From NCBI GenBank assembly GCA_946902875.1, contig OX336355.1, positions 11,999,347 to 12,063,346 of the forward strand: 64,000 nucleotides of DNA. The letters run 5' to 3'. Each line of letters opens with the position of its first letter. Position 1 is the stretch's first letter. The translations under genes were made by a program, and so were the position numbers. Origin of the DNA: Nematopogon swammerdamellus. Taxonomy: Eukaryota > Arthropoda > Insecta > Lepidoptera > Adelidae. Positions 1-11,263 of the stretch are shown here, in pieces. The notes under the pieces were generated by a model. That model saw nothing but the letters and a program-made list of their open reading frames with translations, was not told the DNA's origin and did no database searches.

Positions 1-657
1 TCAATGACCCAACGATACGTCTGTGTTTTAGAGGTTGAAGGTCCTTTGTGAGTACAGAGTCGCCAATGAGGCGAATGGCTCGTCGTTGGATAGAATCCAA
101 GGCTGAAAGAAGGTACTCAGGGGAACCCTCCCAAAGATGACTGCAATATTCCATCACCGGTCTTACTTGTGCTTTATAGAGTGTAAGCAATTGGACCGGT
201 GTGAAAAATCGCCGACATCGGTAGAGTATCCCTAATTTTCGAGATGCTAGTTTCGCCTTGGATTCTATGAACGATCGAAATCCAAGGTCCTTGGACACCT
301 CTATACCCAGGACGCCCAGACTACCATCATTGGGGACTTGGCTGCCCTGGAAAGTTGCTTGGAGTGGAAACGGATCAGCCTTAGTAGAGAAGGCACAGGC
401 TTGCGTCTTAGCTACGTTGAAGTTGACCAAGTTCTCCTTCCCCCATGAGGATACTTTATCGAGAACCAGGTCAACCCGAGCAACAGTTTCGCGTCTCGCG
501 TTTGCTGCTGACGCCTCTCTACCCTTCCAGTCTTTGATGAACCCTTCGTGCACCGTGCTGTCGTCCTCGTAGCAATGTATTTCGCCGAGCGAGAGCATGT
601 CGTTAATAAATAATAGAAACAGCGTAGGCGATATATCCTGTATCCTGATCTGTAACT
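1..657 (-). pseudogene. jockey/CR1-type non-LTR retrotransposon, reverse transcriptase 3' part (partial)
   Basis: On the minus strand one frame is open from about 657 to the window edge (over 200 codons). It reads as the second half of a jockey/CR1-like RT: LSPTLFLLFIND-like motif near 620, the catalytic box near 570 reads Y-E-D-D where the family usually has Y-A-D-D, then the LxYKxxVRPVMEYCSHLW block at 100-180 and the RRAIRLIG block near 60. A stop at about 659 and adjoining SINE sequence mark the truncated 5' end. The frame runs off the left edge, so its C-terminus is not seen. The A-to-E change suggests an inactive copy although the frame is intact. Confidence 0.85.
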
Positions 658-684
658 ACACAATTTTCGTACATGCGAAACAAG

Positions 685-775
685 GCATGGCGCCTAGTTC
701 ACCAAGATGTTACGTGCTCACATCACGGATGTTGTACGTGATGTATCAAACCGTGTCAGTTTCCATAAAAAATAA
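685..775 (+). repeat. SINE family A, 3' end fragment (A1)
   Basis: Matches the last 90 bp of the full-length family A copies (for example 20415-20799): the CCTAGTTCAC, GACATCACGGATGTTGTA and GTCAGTTTCCATAAAA blocks, followed by an A-rich and CATA-rich tail. Abuts the truncated jockey fragment to its left. Confidence 0.8.
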
Positions 776-1579
776 AACATACATTCATACATACACACAA
801 ACAGACGGCAGGCGATGAATCTTATAATATTATACACCTATATCTTATAATACGAATCGAAGGTTTTTTTCTTTTTTAGAGCAAGCAAGCTTTGTGTTGG
901 TGTCAATTATTTACACGTCAACCACGAAATTTTTCATGTATTAAAATTCAAATGATATGTTTGTAATGCCGGCACTACACTTGGCTTAGCGTATTCGGGA
1001 TTGTTGCAAACATTTTAGTGTTATCTCGCTCTAAACATGCCATTAAAGGGAGACGAAACGGAAATTTTTGCCAATATTTGTGTGCATACAGCCAAGTGAA
1101 GTGCCGGCATAAGCTAACAAGACATTAGACATTTAATTAACTAAACATAACCATAAAAAAAAATTAAGAAAGAACAAAAAGTAAAAATATATATCTAGAA
1201 ATAACCTGATAGTTCACAAAATAAGGCGCGGCTCTAATCTCTTAAAATTGATGCTAAATTGAAGCTTCATGTTCTTTGCTACACGTTCGACTCCACAGTT
1301 TCCGCACTGCTGACTGGGCGAGATAAGAAAGCGTCGCGAGATAACACTCCGGCGCAGCAATACTTATCCAATTAAGTGACGCCATCTTCACATTATATTT
1401 GATCAACATTATATATGTACCTACGAGTATCTCTACAATATAAAATATATTATACGGGGACCTTGCAGCTAGCTTTGTAGGTTCAAATCTACAGCTACAG
1501 CAGTATTTAAATTTTGCAATGAACTGACCACTTCACTATAATCTTGTAAATCTTATAACAGATTTTTTTTTGTTACTGA

Positions 1580-1730
1580 AAGCGCGTCATGTGGCTCCGA
1601 GCCACCCAAAAGGTGTCTAACGACGCCCATGGATATTCAGTCGTATGCGGGGGTTGCGAATGCCCCGCCGGCCTGACAGGTATTCACGTACATCTTGAAG
1701 GACCCGACACTGCACATGGGGGAAATATAT
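1580..1730 (+). repeat. dispersed repeat D, copy 1
   Basis: About 150 bp shared with 5611-5748, 7225-7375, 20185-20300 and 27350-27480: GAGCCACCCA, GGTGTCTAACGACGCCCATGG, GCGGGGGTTGCGAATGCC, CCTGACAGGT and CTTGAAGGACCCGA blocks. Probably the non-coding end of a retrotransposon; the class is not identified. Confidence 0.65.
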
Positions 1731-2864
1731 ACATACATGCACAAAGTCACAATCGTTTTCCAATAGGATATGCAGAGACAACGGACAAAGATATTTATAG
1801 ATAGAATGTGATTGGAAGTTTTTGGGATGCTGTCAACCTTATGAAAACCACGTTTTGTCAATACAATGTCTTGCACACATTCTATTCATGGTATTTTCGT
1901 TACCGGTTATTTTAATTTCTACATAGATTTGGTTTTCAGCCTTGTTATTGGTTATAATTTAATTTTTATTTTCAATTTGTTTCAGGTAATTGGAGGCAGT
2001 TGCAGACACAGTAAAGCAAGTAAAGGTATACACAACTTGTGCCTACTCAACATTTAATTTAGATTCAGTCTAGTTATGACAATATAGCAAGAAAACATAA
2101 ACAATAACATGTTTTAAATAAAATATAAATTGAACTGAAGCAAGATACGAGTTTGTGGTAGCCGATAATATTTGATGTGGATGTGCAAGGGTTAAGCGAT
2201 TCGTGAAAGATTGGACAGGTTTGAAACCTGATCTACCTCACAGCATCAAAACGTATTTAGTCTTTCAATAATGATGCGCAGATATAACCCTTAATCAGTA
2301 AATTGGAAGGTTTGAAATTATTTGGTGCGATTTTTGAATTTAGTTGCCAGAAGTCGAAGCAAAAAGCAATAACTCAAATTTGAAGTATTCCACTGTAGTT
2401 AACCTAAAATTTTAGGTATAAAATTGCTCAGAATAATGTTTCTTGTATTTTTTTCGGTCATGTCGAGCGGCCGAGAAGTGCTACTGTGCAACGGTGTTGG
2501 TTTACGTGTACCACGAGTTTTGATGTTCGGGTTCGACGTTCGAGTCCCGATCGGTATTAGGTTGTGCGAAAGGAATTCAAGCGTATTGTGGTTAAACCGT
2601 TCGTGTGAATTCAGCTTATAACGGTCTTTAGGTCAAAGGAATTGTCTTTCATTTTTCATACCTTTTTTAACTTCAACAATAGATCGCTTCGTTTTTTTAT
2701 CAATTTCCAATTTTTTAATAAAATTAGAGAAGCCATTAACTTAAGATTTTGATACATTACCGTTTTATATAAATTGTTTTATTGAGCAGACAACTAAAAA
2801 TTTAAATACTTATTAATTATTGCGTCTACTCTAAAAATTATACATACCTACCCACCAAATATAT
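1731..2864. other. AT-rich stretch, nothing recognised
   Basis: No repeat family seen elsewhere in the window, no splice-site-flanked frame and no RNA gene were recognised. Short open frames here lack protein-like composition. Confidence 0.5.
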
Positions 2865-2935
2865 ACGTACCGGCCACATAGCTCGGAAGAACCGTGAGTA
2901 AAGCTGTTTTGTTTGAAAAAATAATACCAAATACA
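2865..2935 (+). repeat. Penelope-like terminal fragment
   Basis: The block CCACATAGCTCG...AAGAACCGTGAGTAAAGCTGTTTTGTTT is the same as at 28330-28372, the outer end of a Penelope-like inverted repeat. Only the terminal 60 bp or so is present. Confidence 0.5.
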
Positions 2936-3404
2936 TATATATTCGTTATAATTTATGTATGATTTTTTCAATCATGACATCAACAACATTATAATCTTAT
3001 ATGGAAAATTTCCTAATTCACCATAATAGGTATACATATTCTCATAAACTAGATTAAACATGTCTTAATCAAAGTGACATTCAATTAATCGAGTTATCCG
3101 ACTAGTTATTAGAATAATCTTTCTTAAGAGCTAACTTGAGTGTATTAAGCGGACGAGTCCATAAATCCATAAACCTAAAACGACATTATCCGTCAACCGG
3201 CGAACGTGTAAATAATTGATATATTATAATAATCTACATCAATAAAACCTAACTGAAAACATAATGACGCGGCACTCGTAAATATGCCTAAGAGTTTAAT
3301 TAAAATACTCCGAGCTGTTAGAGAGGAGTAAACATAAATAATAAATAAAATATGAAATGGAATAAAAATAATAATTCCTTCTCGATGTATTTATTACTTG
3401 ATGC

Positions 3405-3490
3405 ACTGTGCGCCCGCGCCTCCTCCGAGCCGCACGCCGCGCGCCCCCGCGCCCCTCCCCACCACACCGCTGCCGTCTGGACGTCGCGGA
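3405..3490. other. short GC-rich, CpG-rich island
   Basis: About 85 bp of strongly C+G-rich sequence (runs of CGC, GCC, CCCCGCGCCCC) inside AT-rich surroundings. No recognised protein motif in any frame and no convincing splice sites. Could be a TE relic, a remnant exon or an unmethylated spot; nothing decides between these. Confidence 0.3.
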
Positions 3491-3884
3491 TTGTGGTAAT
3501 GAGAGGAACGGTAAAGAATTGTATGGATAGAGCAAATGTAATTTATTGATATGGATTATTAACGGCTTTCTTTGTTCATTTTTTTATTATCCGATTTGGC
3601 TTTACAGGTAATATCTTTATGGACATCCGGCATGGGCGGTTGTGCCCAAAAATCAGTCGAATGTGTACAGTCAGATACAGCCAATGACACCTCTCATCTC
3701 GAAACCACGCATAGTAGGGTGCCATGCCAGCTATGAGGCGGATAAAAAGATCAGCAGGCAATTTGTTTATATTCATTTTATTTTAATACATTTAACTAGA
3801 AACTCAAACTCCCATTCTTATCTTCCATTTGGCGGACATCTGACGTGAAATATATTGAATTTTTGTGAAAGTTTTCTTAAAACG

Positions 3885-4035
3885 GGTAGGGCCTTTAATT
3901 ACAAAAATAGCCCCACTGCATCTTCCCCGCCTATGTCGTAAAGGGCGACTAAGCACAAGATATATTGCAACAGGCTAGCCACCTCTCACCTTCGCACGAT
4001 CCATCCAACGAGTCATGCAGTAGGTGGTTTTTTTT
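3885..4035 (+). repeat. SINE-like family C, fragment (C1)
   Basis: Carries the family C head (AGCCCCACTGCATC, CCCCG, ATGTCGTAAAGGGCGACTAAG) followed by GGCTAGCCACCTCTCACCTT and the GAGTCATGCAGTAGGTGG block. Same blocks as 12630-12937. The 3' part is missing. Confidence 0.7.
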
Positions 4036-4140
4036 TAAATTGAAGACGCGTAATGTTGCGCCCAGCCACCAACCAAATTATTTGCGAATTTTCGAGGGGG
4101 GTCTCGCCAAATAGCTTGGTGAGATATGGCGAGACCCACT

Positions 4141-4166
4141 CCCCCCCCCCCCCCCCCCCCCCCCCC
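4141..4166. repeat. poly(C) run, 26 bp
   Basis: An uninterrupted run of 26 C, with another C-rich tract near 4318-4340. Length may be unreliable in an assembly. Confidence 0.95.
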
Positions 4167-4900
4167 TTGAATAAATTTCACGCGTCTGACACAACAAGTT
4201 TAATTAACGTAAAACTCCTTTTTCTACTAATTTACTGTTTTTCAATGAATAAAAAAAAATACGTGAGATTTGTCCCCCTCTTCCCCGCGTGAGATTTGGT
4301 GATATTCGGTCTGACCCTCTCCCCCCCCCTCCCCCTCCACTAAACGCCTCACGTTACTTATGGACGTCCCCATAACGCAATGAGGACGTATGTCATAAAC
4401 ATTCTGAAGGCGGTTAGTAAAATATACCTTGATATTTTCTTCCAAAAAATACGAGTTTAAATACGGGATCAATACGAAAATGTACCTACGTCTACGCTTT
4501 TATCAAAATAGAAAAGAAAAAGTGTGTTGAAGTTCAGTAAACCAAAATTCAAAATGATAGAGCGTAGTGAGCGCAACCGCCAATGAGGTATGCTAATTCC
4601 GTCCACGGGCATCAAACCCTGGCCCATCATTAGCCGGGATCTGCATTAGGAGCCACTAAGCCTTGCCTTTATCATAGCGTTTATAAACAATACGAGGTTT
4701 TTTTTTCAGATTTGTAATGATTGCGCTCGCTGGTACTTGGGTAATTAGTGGTGATTATGAATTAAGGGTGTAACGTTAGATATGGTTGAAATAATTATTC
4801 GTAAAATTAAAATGGCTTTGTTCTTCATATACTATTTTCTTTTTTAGTCCATGTTGTATCGAAATCCGAAAATAATGCAAACAAATTTTCTGCCAATTTA

Positions 4901-5194
4901 GATGCTTCACCGTTCGGAACCGGTGTAAAACTGTAGGTCCCTTCCCTTGCCCCTTACTAGGTGGTAGGCTCAAATTGTAGCCGACTGGGCTGGTATCACC
5001 GTACTGGATGTAAGATGGCCGCAAGCAACCTCGGTTGTGTTCTCCTCTAGTCCAGTATAGCCAGCAATCCAGGGAAATCTCCGGTATGGCACCTACCTTC
5101 TCGGAGGTGATATTGGCTGGTTAGAGCATGTGCTTTGGCCCCTCCGACTCAGCCACCCATACCGGATTACATAAAAGAAAAAAAAAAAAAAGAG
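4901..5194 (+). repeat. SINE family B, 5'-truncated (B1)
   Basis: Starts in the body at GCTTCACCGTTCGGAACCGG, then AAACTGTAGGTCCCTT, TTACTAGGTGGTAGG, TCTCCTCTAGTCCAGTATAGCC, CCTTCTCGGAGGTGATATTGG and CCGGATTACATAAAA with a poly-A tail. The tRNA-like head seen at 8383-8455 is absent. Confidence 0.85.
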
Positions 5195-5610
5195 ATAATC
5201 AAATGATGTGAAAATCGGAAGTGTGTGTTTTTTATCCTAGCACAGGTACTTACATAGAGACACGCTTTATGCTAGAGACATAACAATTCATTTTCAATTT
5301 GAAAGTCGGAATTGTATGTATGTAGCAATATTGTTAAATTTATTTTTTATACAATACCTAACCTCTCTATTTTGAGTGAATCTGGGAATATGCCGTCCTC
5401 AAAGCATTGATTTATAATACTAATTAATGGTTCTATAAGACTAAAACTTAGTGACTTCAGTAGTTTAGGTGAGACATTCCACAAGTCCTGGGAGTTTTTT
5501 TATTTAAGGTCTCTAATAATTGTTTTAATTTCGGAGAACGATACTTGATTGAAAGTGATGGTTTATATAAGACCGGTAAACTCTAGGACGCTCTCCCTGC
5601 ACATACGTTT

Positions 5611-5748
5611 CCCCCCAAGTGCAGTCTCGGGTCCTTCAAGAGGAGCGTGAATGGACACCTGTCAGGCCGGCATGGCATTCGCAACCTCTATATACTACCG
5701 AATGTCCATGGGCGTCGTTAGACACCTTATGGGTGGCCCTGCGCCATA
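5611..5748 (-). repeat. dispersed repeat D, copy 2
   Basis: Reverse complement of copy 1. It contains the uninterrupted sequence CCACCCATAAGGTGTCTAAC (read on -), which serves as the empty site for the Harbinger insertion at 19634-20181. Confidence 0.65.
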
Positions 5749-6102
5749 TAAATGAAGCTTGAATGAAGTATATTAACAAGCAGTTCTTCACAGAGTATGG
5801 AACAGCACAAAGTTGCACAGCAGCGTCATCTCACATTTGCGCATCTTGATCGAGCGCTTATTTCTCATAATTACATGATTTATATGATTTATGCTGCGCG
5901 CGCGCGCGCTCTACTCACTAATTTGCTACTATGCATACGATGTTCTGGATAAGCCTTTGGTAGCAACTTCAGTGATCACTATTGCAAAGAAATACGAGTT
6001 TATTTCAGTAACACAACCGCAACTGTTACGTCTAGCCAAGTCGCTACAACGCAGCTTAGATAATTATATTATTTACAGATATGAAGTAGTTTATTTTATG
6101 TC

Positions 6103-6420
6103 GTGTGGGGCCGGTACTTTAAAAGAATAGCCCCACTGCATCTCTCCCCGTGTATGTCGTAAAAGGCGACTAAAGGATATGACTCCCTTCTTATATTACT
6201 AGGTGGTAGTGTTCAACCCGCCCGGGTTGGTACCACCGCACTAAAAGAAAGAACGGTCGAAACGGCTATATAAATAGTTTGTGTTTTCCGTCCAGTTCAG
6301 TGTAGCCGGCACGACCGAAGGGAAGCACTGACGTGGCATCTAGTTTACCCGGTGTTATGGGCTGACATCACGGATGTTGTAGGTGATGTAGCCAACCGTG
6401 TCAGTTTTCATAAAAAAAAT
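6103..6420 (+). repeat. SINE, family C-type head on family A body (A2)
   Basis: Begins TGTGGGGCCGGTAC, AAAAGAATAGCCCCACTGCA, ATGTCGTAAAAGGCGACTAA and then joins the family A body at TGACTCCCTTCTTATATTAC-TAGGTGGTAG, CCGCCCGGGTTGGTACCACC, CAGTTCAGTGTAGCCGGCAC, ending GTCAGTTTTCATAAAAAAAA. This shows the family C head and the family A body on one unit. Confidence 0.85.
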
Positions 6421-6530
6421 GTGAGTATCGAGTACCTATATATTATTAAATCTATGACGTATACTGTGGTGGTCATTCATTATAAGTATAAAACTTTACC
6501 TGTCAATTTAGACCTTTCATGGCAGTTTGT

Positions 6531-6759
6531 TAGAGTGTTTTCATTTTACGAAAGCACGAGGGGTAAGAGGTAGGAAGTGGTGCGAGAGGCGACTGCGCGG
6601 AGCTCAGTAGAGAACGAACTCGGTGCCCGGTCGGAACACACGTTCTACACGTCTCCGCATCGCTCCGTCGAACCGAGTCGTTCCCTACTGAGCTCCGCGC
6701 GGTCTCACACCACTTCCCACCTCCTACCCCTCGTGCCTTCTTAAAATGAAAACACTCTA
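6531..6759. mobile_element. MITE with long terminal inverted repeats, TA-flanked (mariner-like)
   Basis: The two ends are inverted copies beginning (TA)GAGTGTTTTCATTTTA at 6531 and 6759. The arms continue inward for about 90 bp with indels (CACGAGGGGTA, GGAAGTGGTG, GCGCGGAGCTCAGTAG), leaving a short centre near 6630-6670. TA on both sides fits a Tc1/mariner-type duplication. No transposase frame inside. Confidence 0.65.
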
Positions 6760-6954
6760 CGCATTAATAAAATGGAAAATACACTACTATGAAGATATTT
6801 AAAGTACAAGTATGTTTTATTCAATGATACTAAAATATTATATGTCAAAATAGGAAATTCAGCTACATAGTGTTCGATTGAAAAGTAGCCCCAAAACATT
6901 CTATAGTTTATTTTTCTTTTTAATTGGAATAAACTATTTCCTCTTAAATTCAAA

Positions 6955-7085
6955 CAGATTTTGGACCTTTGACTTTAAGAAAACTCTGTGAGGATAAGTC
7001 CGCTTTTGCACGTCACGTAAATGTTATATTGTGCTTATTTCTGTGAAATGTTTCTGGAGTAAAAATTATTTTCTATCCTAACAAA
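6955..7085 (+). repeat. jockey-type LINE 3' tail
   Basis: Has the pattern shared by many copies in the window: TTGACT..AAGAAA, GATAAGTCCGC.TTTGCA, then a TG-rich stretch and a terminal TTTCTATCCTA. Such 3' tails are typical of 5'-truncated jockey-like elements of Lepidoptera (recalled). Confidence 0.6.
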
Positions 7086-7224
7086 ATAATTAATAAAATA
7101 AGCCCCATCCTCGACATTATTGCTTGCAATCTATAATTCCGTTCAAATATGATAACGTCGTTACATATGACTACGGATTCAATCGAAAATAAACTTTCTC
7201 AGAATTTCAATATTATATTTTAAG

Positions 7225-7375
7225 CGTCGATTTTTAGGGTCCTTCAAAGTGGATCGTGAATAGGCTCCTGTCAGGCCGGCATGGCATTCGCAACCCCCGC
7301 ATACGACCGAATGTCCATGGGCGTCCTTAGACACATTATGGGTGGCTCGGGCAGGACCATGTGCCAAGCTTTCAA
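7225..7375 (-). repeat. dispersed repeat D, copy 3
   Basis: Reverse complement of the D blocks: CTGTCAGGCCGGCATGGCAT, GCAACCCCCGCATACGACCG, ATGTCCATGGGCGTC, TTATGGGTGGCTCG. Confidence 0.65.
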
Positions 7376-7863
7376 TAAAAAAAATTACAAAAATTATTGT
7401 GAAACATTTATTCTTTGTATATGAACAAACGACAACAATCAAAATGTTTTGATTGTCCACAACTGGATAGTGGAACTTGCACCATTGTTACGTACATTAG
7501 CCAAAAACTCCCACGGTGACCACACGACTTGGAGAGTGATGCGTGCAAGAATACTTTCTTACTGTTTGTTATTATGCGCACACTCGGTACTTTCCTTCAC
7601 CGCAGTAACGAAGATTGTAGCAATCAATAATTTTTTTTTTCATTTCGGAAACCCATTCGAGTATATTCCCGGCTTCGGTTGGAACCCATAACCTCTTGCA
7701 TGCGATACCGAAGTCTTAACTACTGGGCTAACGGCCAATTAACCGGCATAAAATTTAACAAGAAGGTTCGCAGTACGATTTTTTTAATCTGGGGTTTCAG
7801 ACTTTATTTTAGTGGCGGAAATATATATATCTACTTACATAGTACATTGGACCATGTGAAGGG

Positions 7864-8230
7864 TTTTTTTATGGAAACTGACACGGTTGGCTACATCACC
7901 TACAACATTCGCGATGACAGCCCATAACACCGGGTGAACTAGGTGCCATGTCAGTGCTTCCCTTCATTTGATGTCGGCTACACACTGAACTAGACGGAAA
8001 ACTCGAACTATTTACATATCCGACGTTTCATTCAGTGCGGTGGTAACAACCCGGGCGGGATAAACCCTACCACCCAGTAAGGTAAGAAAGGAAGGGACCT
8101 ACAGTTTCACGTGGAATCCGAACCACGGTCAGCCTACAACGGTCGAGCGGTCACCCATCCAAGGACTGACCGCGTTCAGGGTTGCTTAACAACAGTCGAC
8201 CGACCGCACCACTGAGCTACCGAGACTGAC
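7864..8230 (-). repeat. SINE family A, near full length (A3)
   Basis: Reads on the minus strand from a head of TAGCTCAGTGGTGCGGTCGG type (8185-8230), through a 5S rRNA-like segment and a B-box-like GGTTCGGATTCC (near 8115), into the shared body and the GTCAGTTTCCATAAAA end at 7866-7880. Has the A box, 5S-derived and B-box parts together. Confidence 0.9.
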
Positions 8231-8382
8231 AAAGGTGTAAATAGTTAACCTCAGAAATGATTTTATTATCTAAATCTAAGAAAGCGGACAGTCTGTAACG
8301 TCATCATGATTCTTTATTCGCTTATCACTCTCAATTTACATGGGCATTTCACTGACACATTCAAGCACATCCACAACAAGTG

Positions 8383-8766
8383 GCGGCGGGTGGCCGAGTG
8401 GTTTGGGCATCGGCTTCTCATGCGAGAGGTCCGAGGTTCGAATCCCGTCGGCGTGTACCAATTAGTTTTTTCTGACGAAAAATTTTCGTGAATACCTACA
8501 CCTGCTGCTTCACCGTTCGGAAGCGGTGTAAAACTGTAGGTCCCTAATACCCTTGCCACTTACTGGGTTGGTACCACCGTACTGGATGTAAGATGGCCGC
8601 ATAACAGCCTCGGCTGTGTTCTCCTCTAGTCCAGTATAGCCTCCAATCCAGGGAAGTCTCCGGTATGGCACCTACCTTCTCGGAGGTGATATTGGCTGAT
8701 GGCATGCGCTTTGGCCCCTCCGACTCAAGCCACACATACCGGATTACATAAAAAAATAAAAAAATA
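8383..8766 (+). repeat. SINE family B, full length with class II tRNA-like head (B2)
   Basis: The head at 8383-8455 reads like a leucine/serine-type tRNA: A box TGGCCGAGTGG, and B box GGTTCGAATCC at about 8434. The body follows as in B1 but with a small internal deletion around 8550-8570, ending CCGGATTACATAAAAAA. Transcription by RNA polymerase III is expected for such elements. Confidence 0.9.
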
Positions 8767-8849
8767 TCCAAGCTGTTGTAATAATTGTTGACACGGAATA
8801 AACTAAATGAGCCACTTAAATGTAAGTAATATTTTTATTTATGTCTATA

Positions 8850-9185
8850 GCTGAAACGGACATATATATTAACCCTATGGGAATAGCTGAGTCACGAGAG
8901 AAAGCTCGGCTCGATGTCCGACTCTTACAAGAGTCCATCCAAATCAAGAAGCATGACGACTTCAACCGGGGGGCACCTTGAAGTTGTCGCCGATGTTAAA
9001 TCCAGTCAATCCGCTCAAGACAAGAAGACACGACGGACATGACCGACCGGAAGTGTACACCGTCAGCGCCTTCTCCCTCTCCGTCGAGATCCGGAACGCA
9101 TCGGAACCTTCGTCTGCCCTGGCCATCTTTGTCGTCCGCGACGGCGGTCTCCCGTAGAAACTTCGCTTCATTCATTAGGATGTTT
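8850..9185 (+). pseudogene. Penelope-like element, C-terminal endonuclease end and 3' flank (remnant)
   Basis: A short + frame ending at the TGA at 8979-8981 reads ...QESIQIKKHDDFNRGAP, which resembles the extreme C-terminus of the GIY-YIG endonuclease region of Penelope-like retroelements (I-K-K-H...F-N-R pattern). The following 130 bp (AAGAAGACACGACGGAC, CACCGTCAGCGCCTTCT, GAGATCCGGAACGCA) recurs at 27975-28055, inside an inverted repeat structure. The assignment is by motif recall and tentative. Confidence 0.45.
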
Positions 9186-9307
9186 TCATTAAGTTTCATT
9201 TTATTTTGATTAAACATTTTAGCAGCATTTGACTGCGGCTTCGCTCGTTTGATATTACGGTTCAAAAACGCCATCGAAAACCGGCCTATGTTAATTTATT
9301 AGGTAAG

Positions 9308-9564
9308 CTAGCATTTACCCGCTGCTCCGCTTCGCGTGATTTTTTCCTCACAGCTCAGGCTGCCGATGACATAGCGTTATGATTTATAGCCTAAAACCAT
9401 CGTGAGAAGAGACAGAATGTAACAGTGAAAACCGTATGTAAATCCATAAAGTGATTCTCGAGTTATAAGGATATTCATAGGTACTGCAGGAGGTACTAAA
9501 TTGACGTACGTTTCACGGCCACAGCCCCCGGTATCCCGTAGAAACTTCGCTTTATTTATTAGGA
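9308..9564 (-). mobile_element. non-autonomous Helitron-like element, type 1 (copy 1)
   Basis: On the minus strand it starts TCCTAATAAATAAAGCGAAG and ends ...GCGAAGCGGAGCAGCGGGTAAATGCTAG. The middle TGACAGAATGTAACAGTGAA and TCTCGAGTTATAAGGATATT blocks match 60678-60876 and 63466-63683. TC start, GC-rich near-end hairpin and CTAG end fit Helitrons; the flanking A/T pair is not clean here. Confidence 0.55.
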
Positions 9565-9935
9565 TTATGATAACATTTGAAAAATTTTATAACATTTTCT
9601 ATAAATTAAAATATTAAAGAAAAATTAAAATATTCACCTAGTTTGAAAGCAAAAGCAGAAAAAATTATACATTTTTGATTTTTGCCCAAAACATATTAAC
9701 TTTGAAAACATATTATCACATACACTTCTTAATATGCACTGAAATGAAATCCATCCACCAGTGGCGCTATGTTTTGAAGTAGGTATCAAAATAAAGAATA
9801 CCTTGTGCAGTGTAGACGCCCTCGCGGCCGCGTCACGGTTCATTCCTGCACTAACGACTCCGCTTCCTTAGTCTTCACGCGAACGCAAATGCGCCCTTAA
9901 CACGCATACCAACACGCGCGCATTCGCTCCTTGCT

Positions 9936-9970
9936 TCACACACACACACACCCACACACACTAACACATT
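9936..9970. repeat. (CA)n microsatellite
   Basis: Interrupted CA dinucleotide repeat with one CCC interruption. Confidence 0.85.
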
Positions 9971-10226
9971 TGTAATTGTATCTGTTTCTATCAAGGTATT
10001 GCAATGCATTGATAGCTTTCAGCCATACAGAAGGCGGAGTTATTGCTTTTTTTGCGTAAGATTATCGTTTACCTGAACGCCGTTCGGCCTTCGGCCTCGC
10101 CTTAGTGACTTACTTTCTTCGAGAAATTATATCGCTTACACCTGAACGCAGCAAGGTCTTCAGGCTCAGCCTTCATCTTTTGAAATTCGAGTATCACACG
10201 AGCGAAGCCACGCGGAAAAGGTAATC

Positions 10227-10252
10227 AATATATATATATATATATATATATT
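10227..10252. repeat. (AT)n microsatellite
   Basis: Uninterrupted AT repeat directly next to the start of the Helitron-like copy at 10252. Confidence 0.9.
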
Positions 10253-10617
10253 AATAATAAATCTGTAAGGAATGATCATGGAGTAAGTTACTTTGTTTTA
10301 TGAGATACTGCGTTTGTAGGCTTTATATTATGTATGATACTAAAGCTAAATTGACGATTTTTCTGTATGTATGTATGTTGGTTCTTCCTTAACTCTTAAA
10401 CCGATTATCCGAATTCGATGAAACTTAGTACAAGCACATTCAACTAGATGGGACACAGGATAGGCTAAATAAAATTCAGTTCCGGTTACGCTAAGATGTG
10501 TCTCTCATACAAACCGAATTGTTCCGCGCGCCGAAATAAACATACGGTAGCGGGCTTACTTACTTTCTTCTTTTTAAATGCGAATTTCACGCGAGCGAAG
10601 CCGCAGGCAAAAGCTAG
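10252..10617 (+). mobile_element. non-autonomous Helitron-like element, type 2 (copy 1)
   Basis: Starts near TAATAATAAATCTGTAAG and ends ...GCGAGCGAAGCCGCAGGCAAAAGCTAG followed by T. The internal blocks ACTTTGTTTTATGAGATA, AAACCGATTATCCGAATTC, CATACAAACCGAATTGTTCC and AAGTAAGCCCGC (inverted here) recur at 11376-11700 and 44735-45189. CTAG|T end supports a Helitron; the exact 5' end is uncertain. Confidence 0.55.
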
Positions 10618-10853
10618 TATGTTCATAAATGTGCTACAGAAGATATCGATGAGTAAAAGAGACAGTATACACACAAACATTCGTGCGAAAGGGATAGCGT
10701 GCTTCAACTGAACACGCAGATGAACGCAGCACGATGCATGCGGTAAATGTGAGAGCGTCACGAAATGAGGGTAGCTCAGACGACGTCAGCTGGTCAACTT
10801 TGAGGTCGTTTAGTAGAGTGGGAAGGCTGAGATAGTGGTTAAGTGCGGTGCGC

Positions 10854-11263
10854 CACCTGAAAGCCATTGTCGTGCCTGCTGTTCCTGCGATCCTGCGGAA
10901 CCACTCCTTGAAGTGATAAATAAATGATGTTTTGGTGGTTTAAAAAAAAATAACCTAATTTTGAGGTGGTGCATGTCGTTTTTGTTACGTTTGTATTTCT
11001 GAAAATAAAGCTTTTAGGGGGTTATAAAAAAAACTAAACACCCTAAAAAAATTTAAACACCCTAACATTGCTTAAAAAAGAAAAAAAAAACAAAAAGATT
11101 TTGTGGGATTCGAACCCATGGTCCAAAAAATGCAAACCCTACTCGCATACCACTGAGCTAACAAGTTACTTAACCGACCAAACGAATATCGGCTTCTATT
11201 GGTTCGCTCCGGGCGAAGGAGTAGGAATGAAGGAACAGCAGGCACGACAAAGGCTTTCAGGTG
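10854..11263. repeat. inverted repeat pair (33-bp arms)
   Basis: CACCTGAAAGCCATTGTCGT... at 10854-10886 is repeated in inverted form at 11231-11263 with one mismatch. It lies between the two opposed type 2 Helitron-like copies. Confidence 0.7.
11101..11168 (-). pseudogene. tRNA-like pseudogene or tRNA-derived repeat head
   Basis: On the minus strand TTAGCTCAGTGGTA fits an A box/D arm and GGGTTCGAATCCC a B box/T arm, 68 bp apart like a tRNA. A TGC triplet sits where an Ala anticodon would be, but the anticodon stem does not pair well and the acceptor stem is imperfect. Not a functional tRNA on this evidence. Confidence 0.45.

Noticed and set aside
8383..8455. Functional leucine or serine tRNA gene
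   Set aside because: The tRNA-like sequence is directly continuous with a SINE body and recurs at 15340-15412 and 32873-32945 with the same body, so it is a SINE head.
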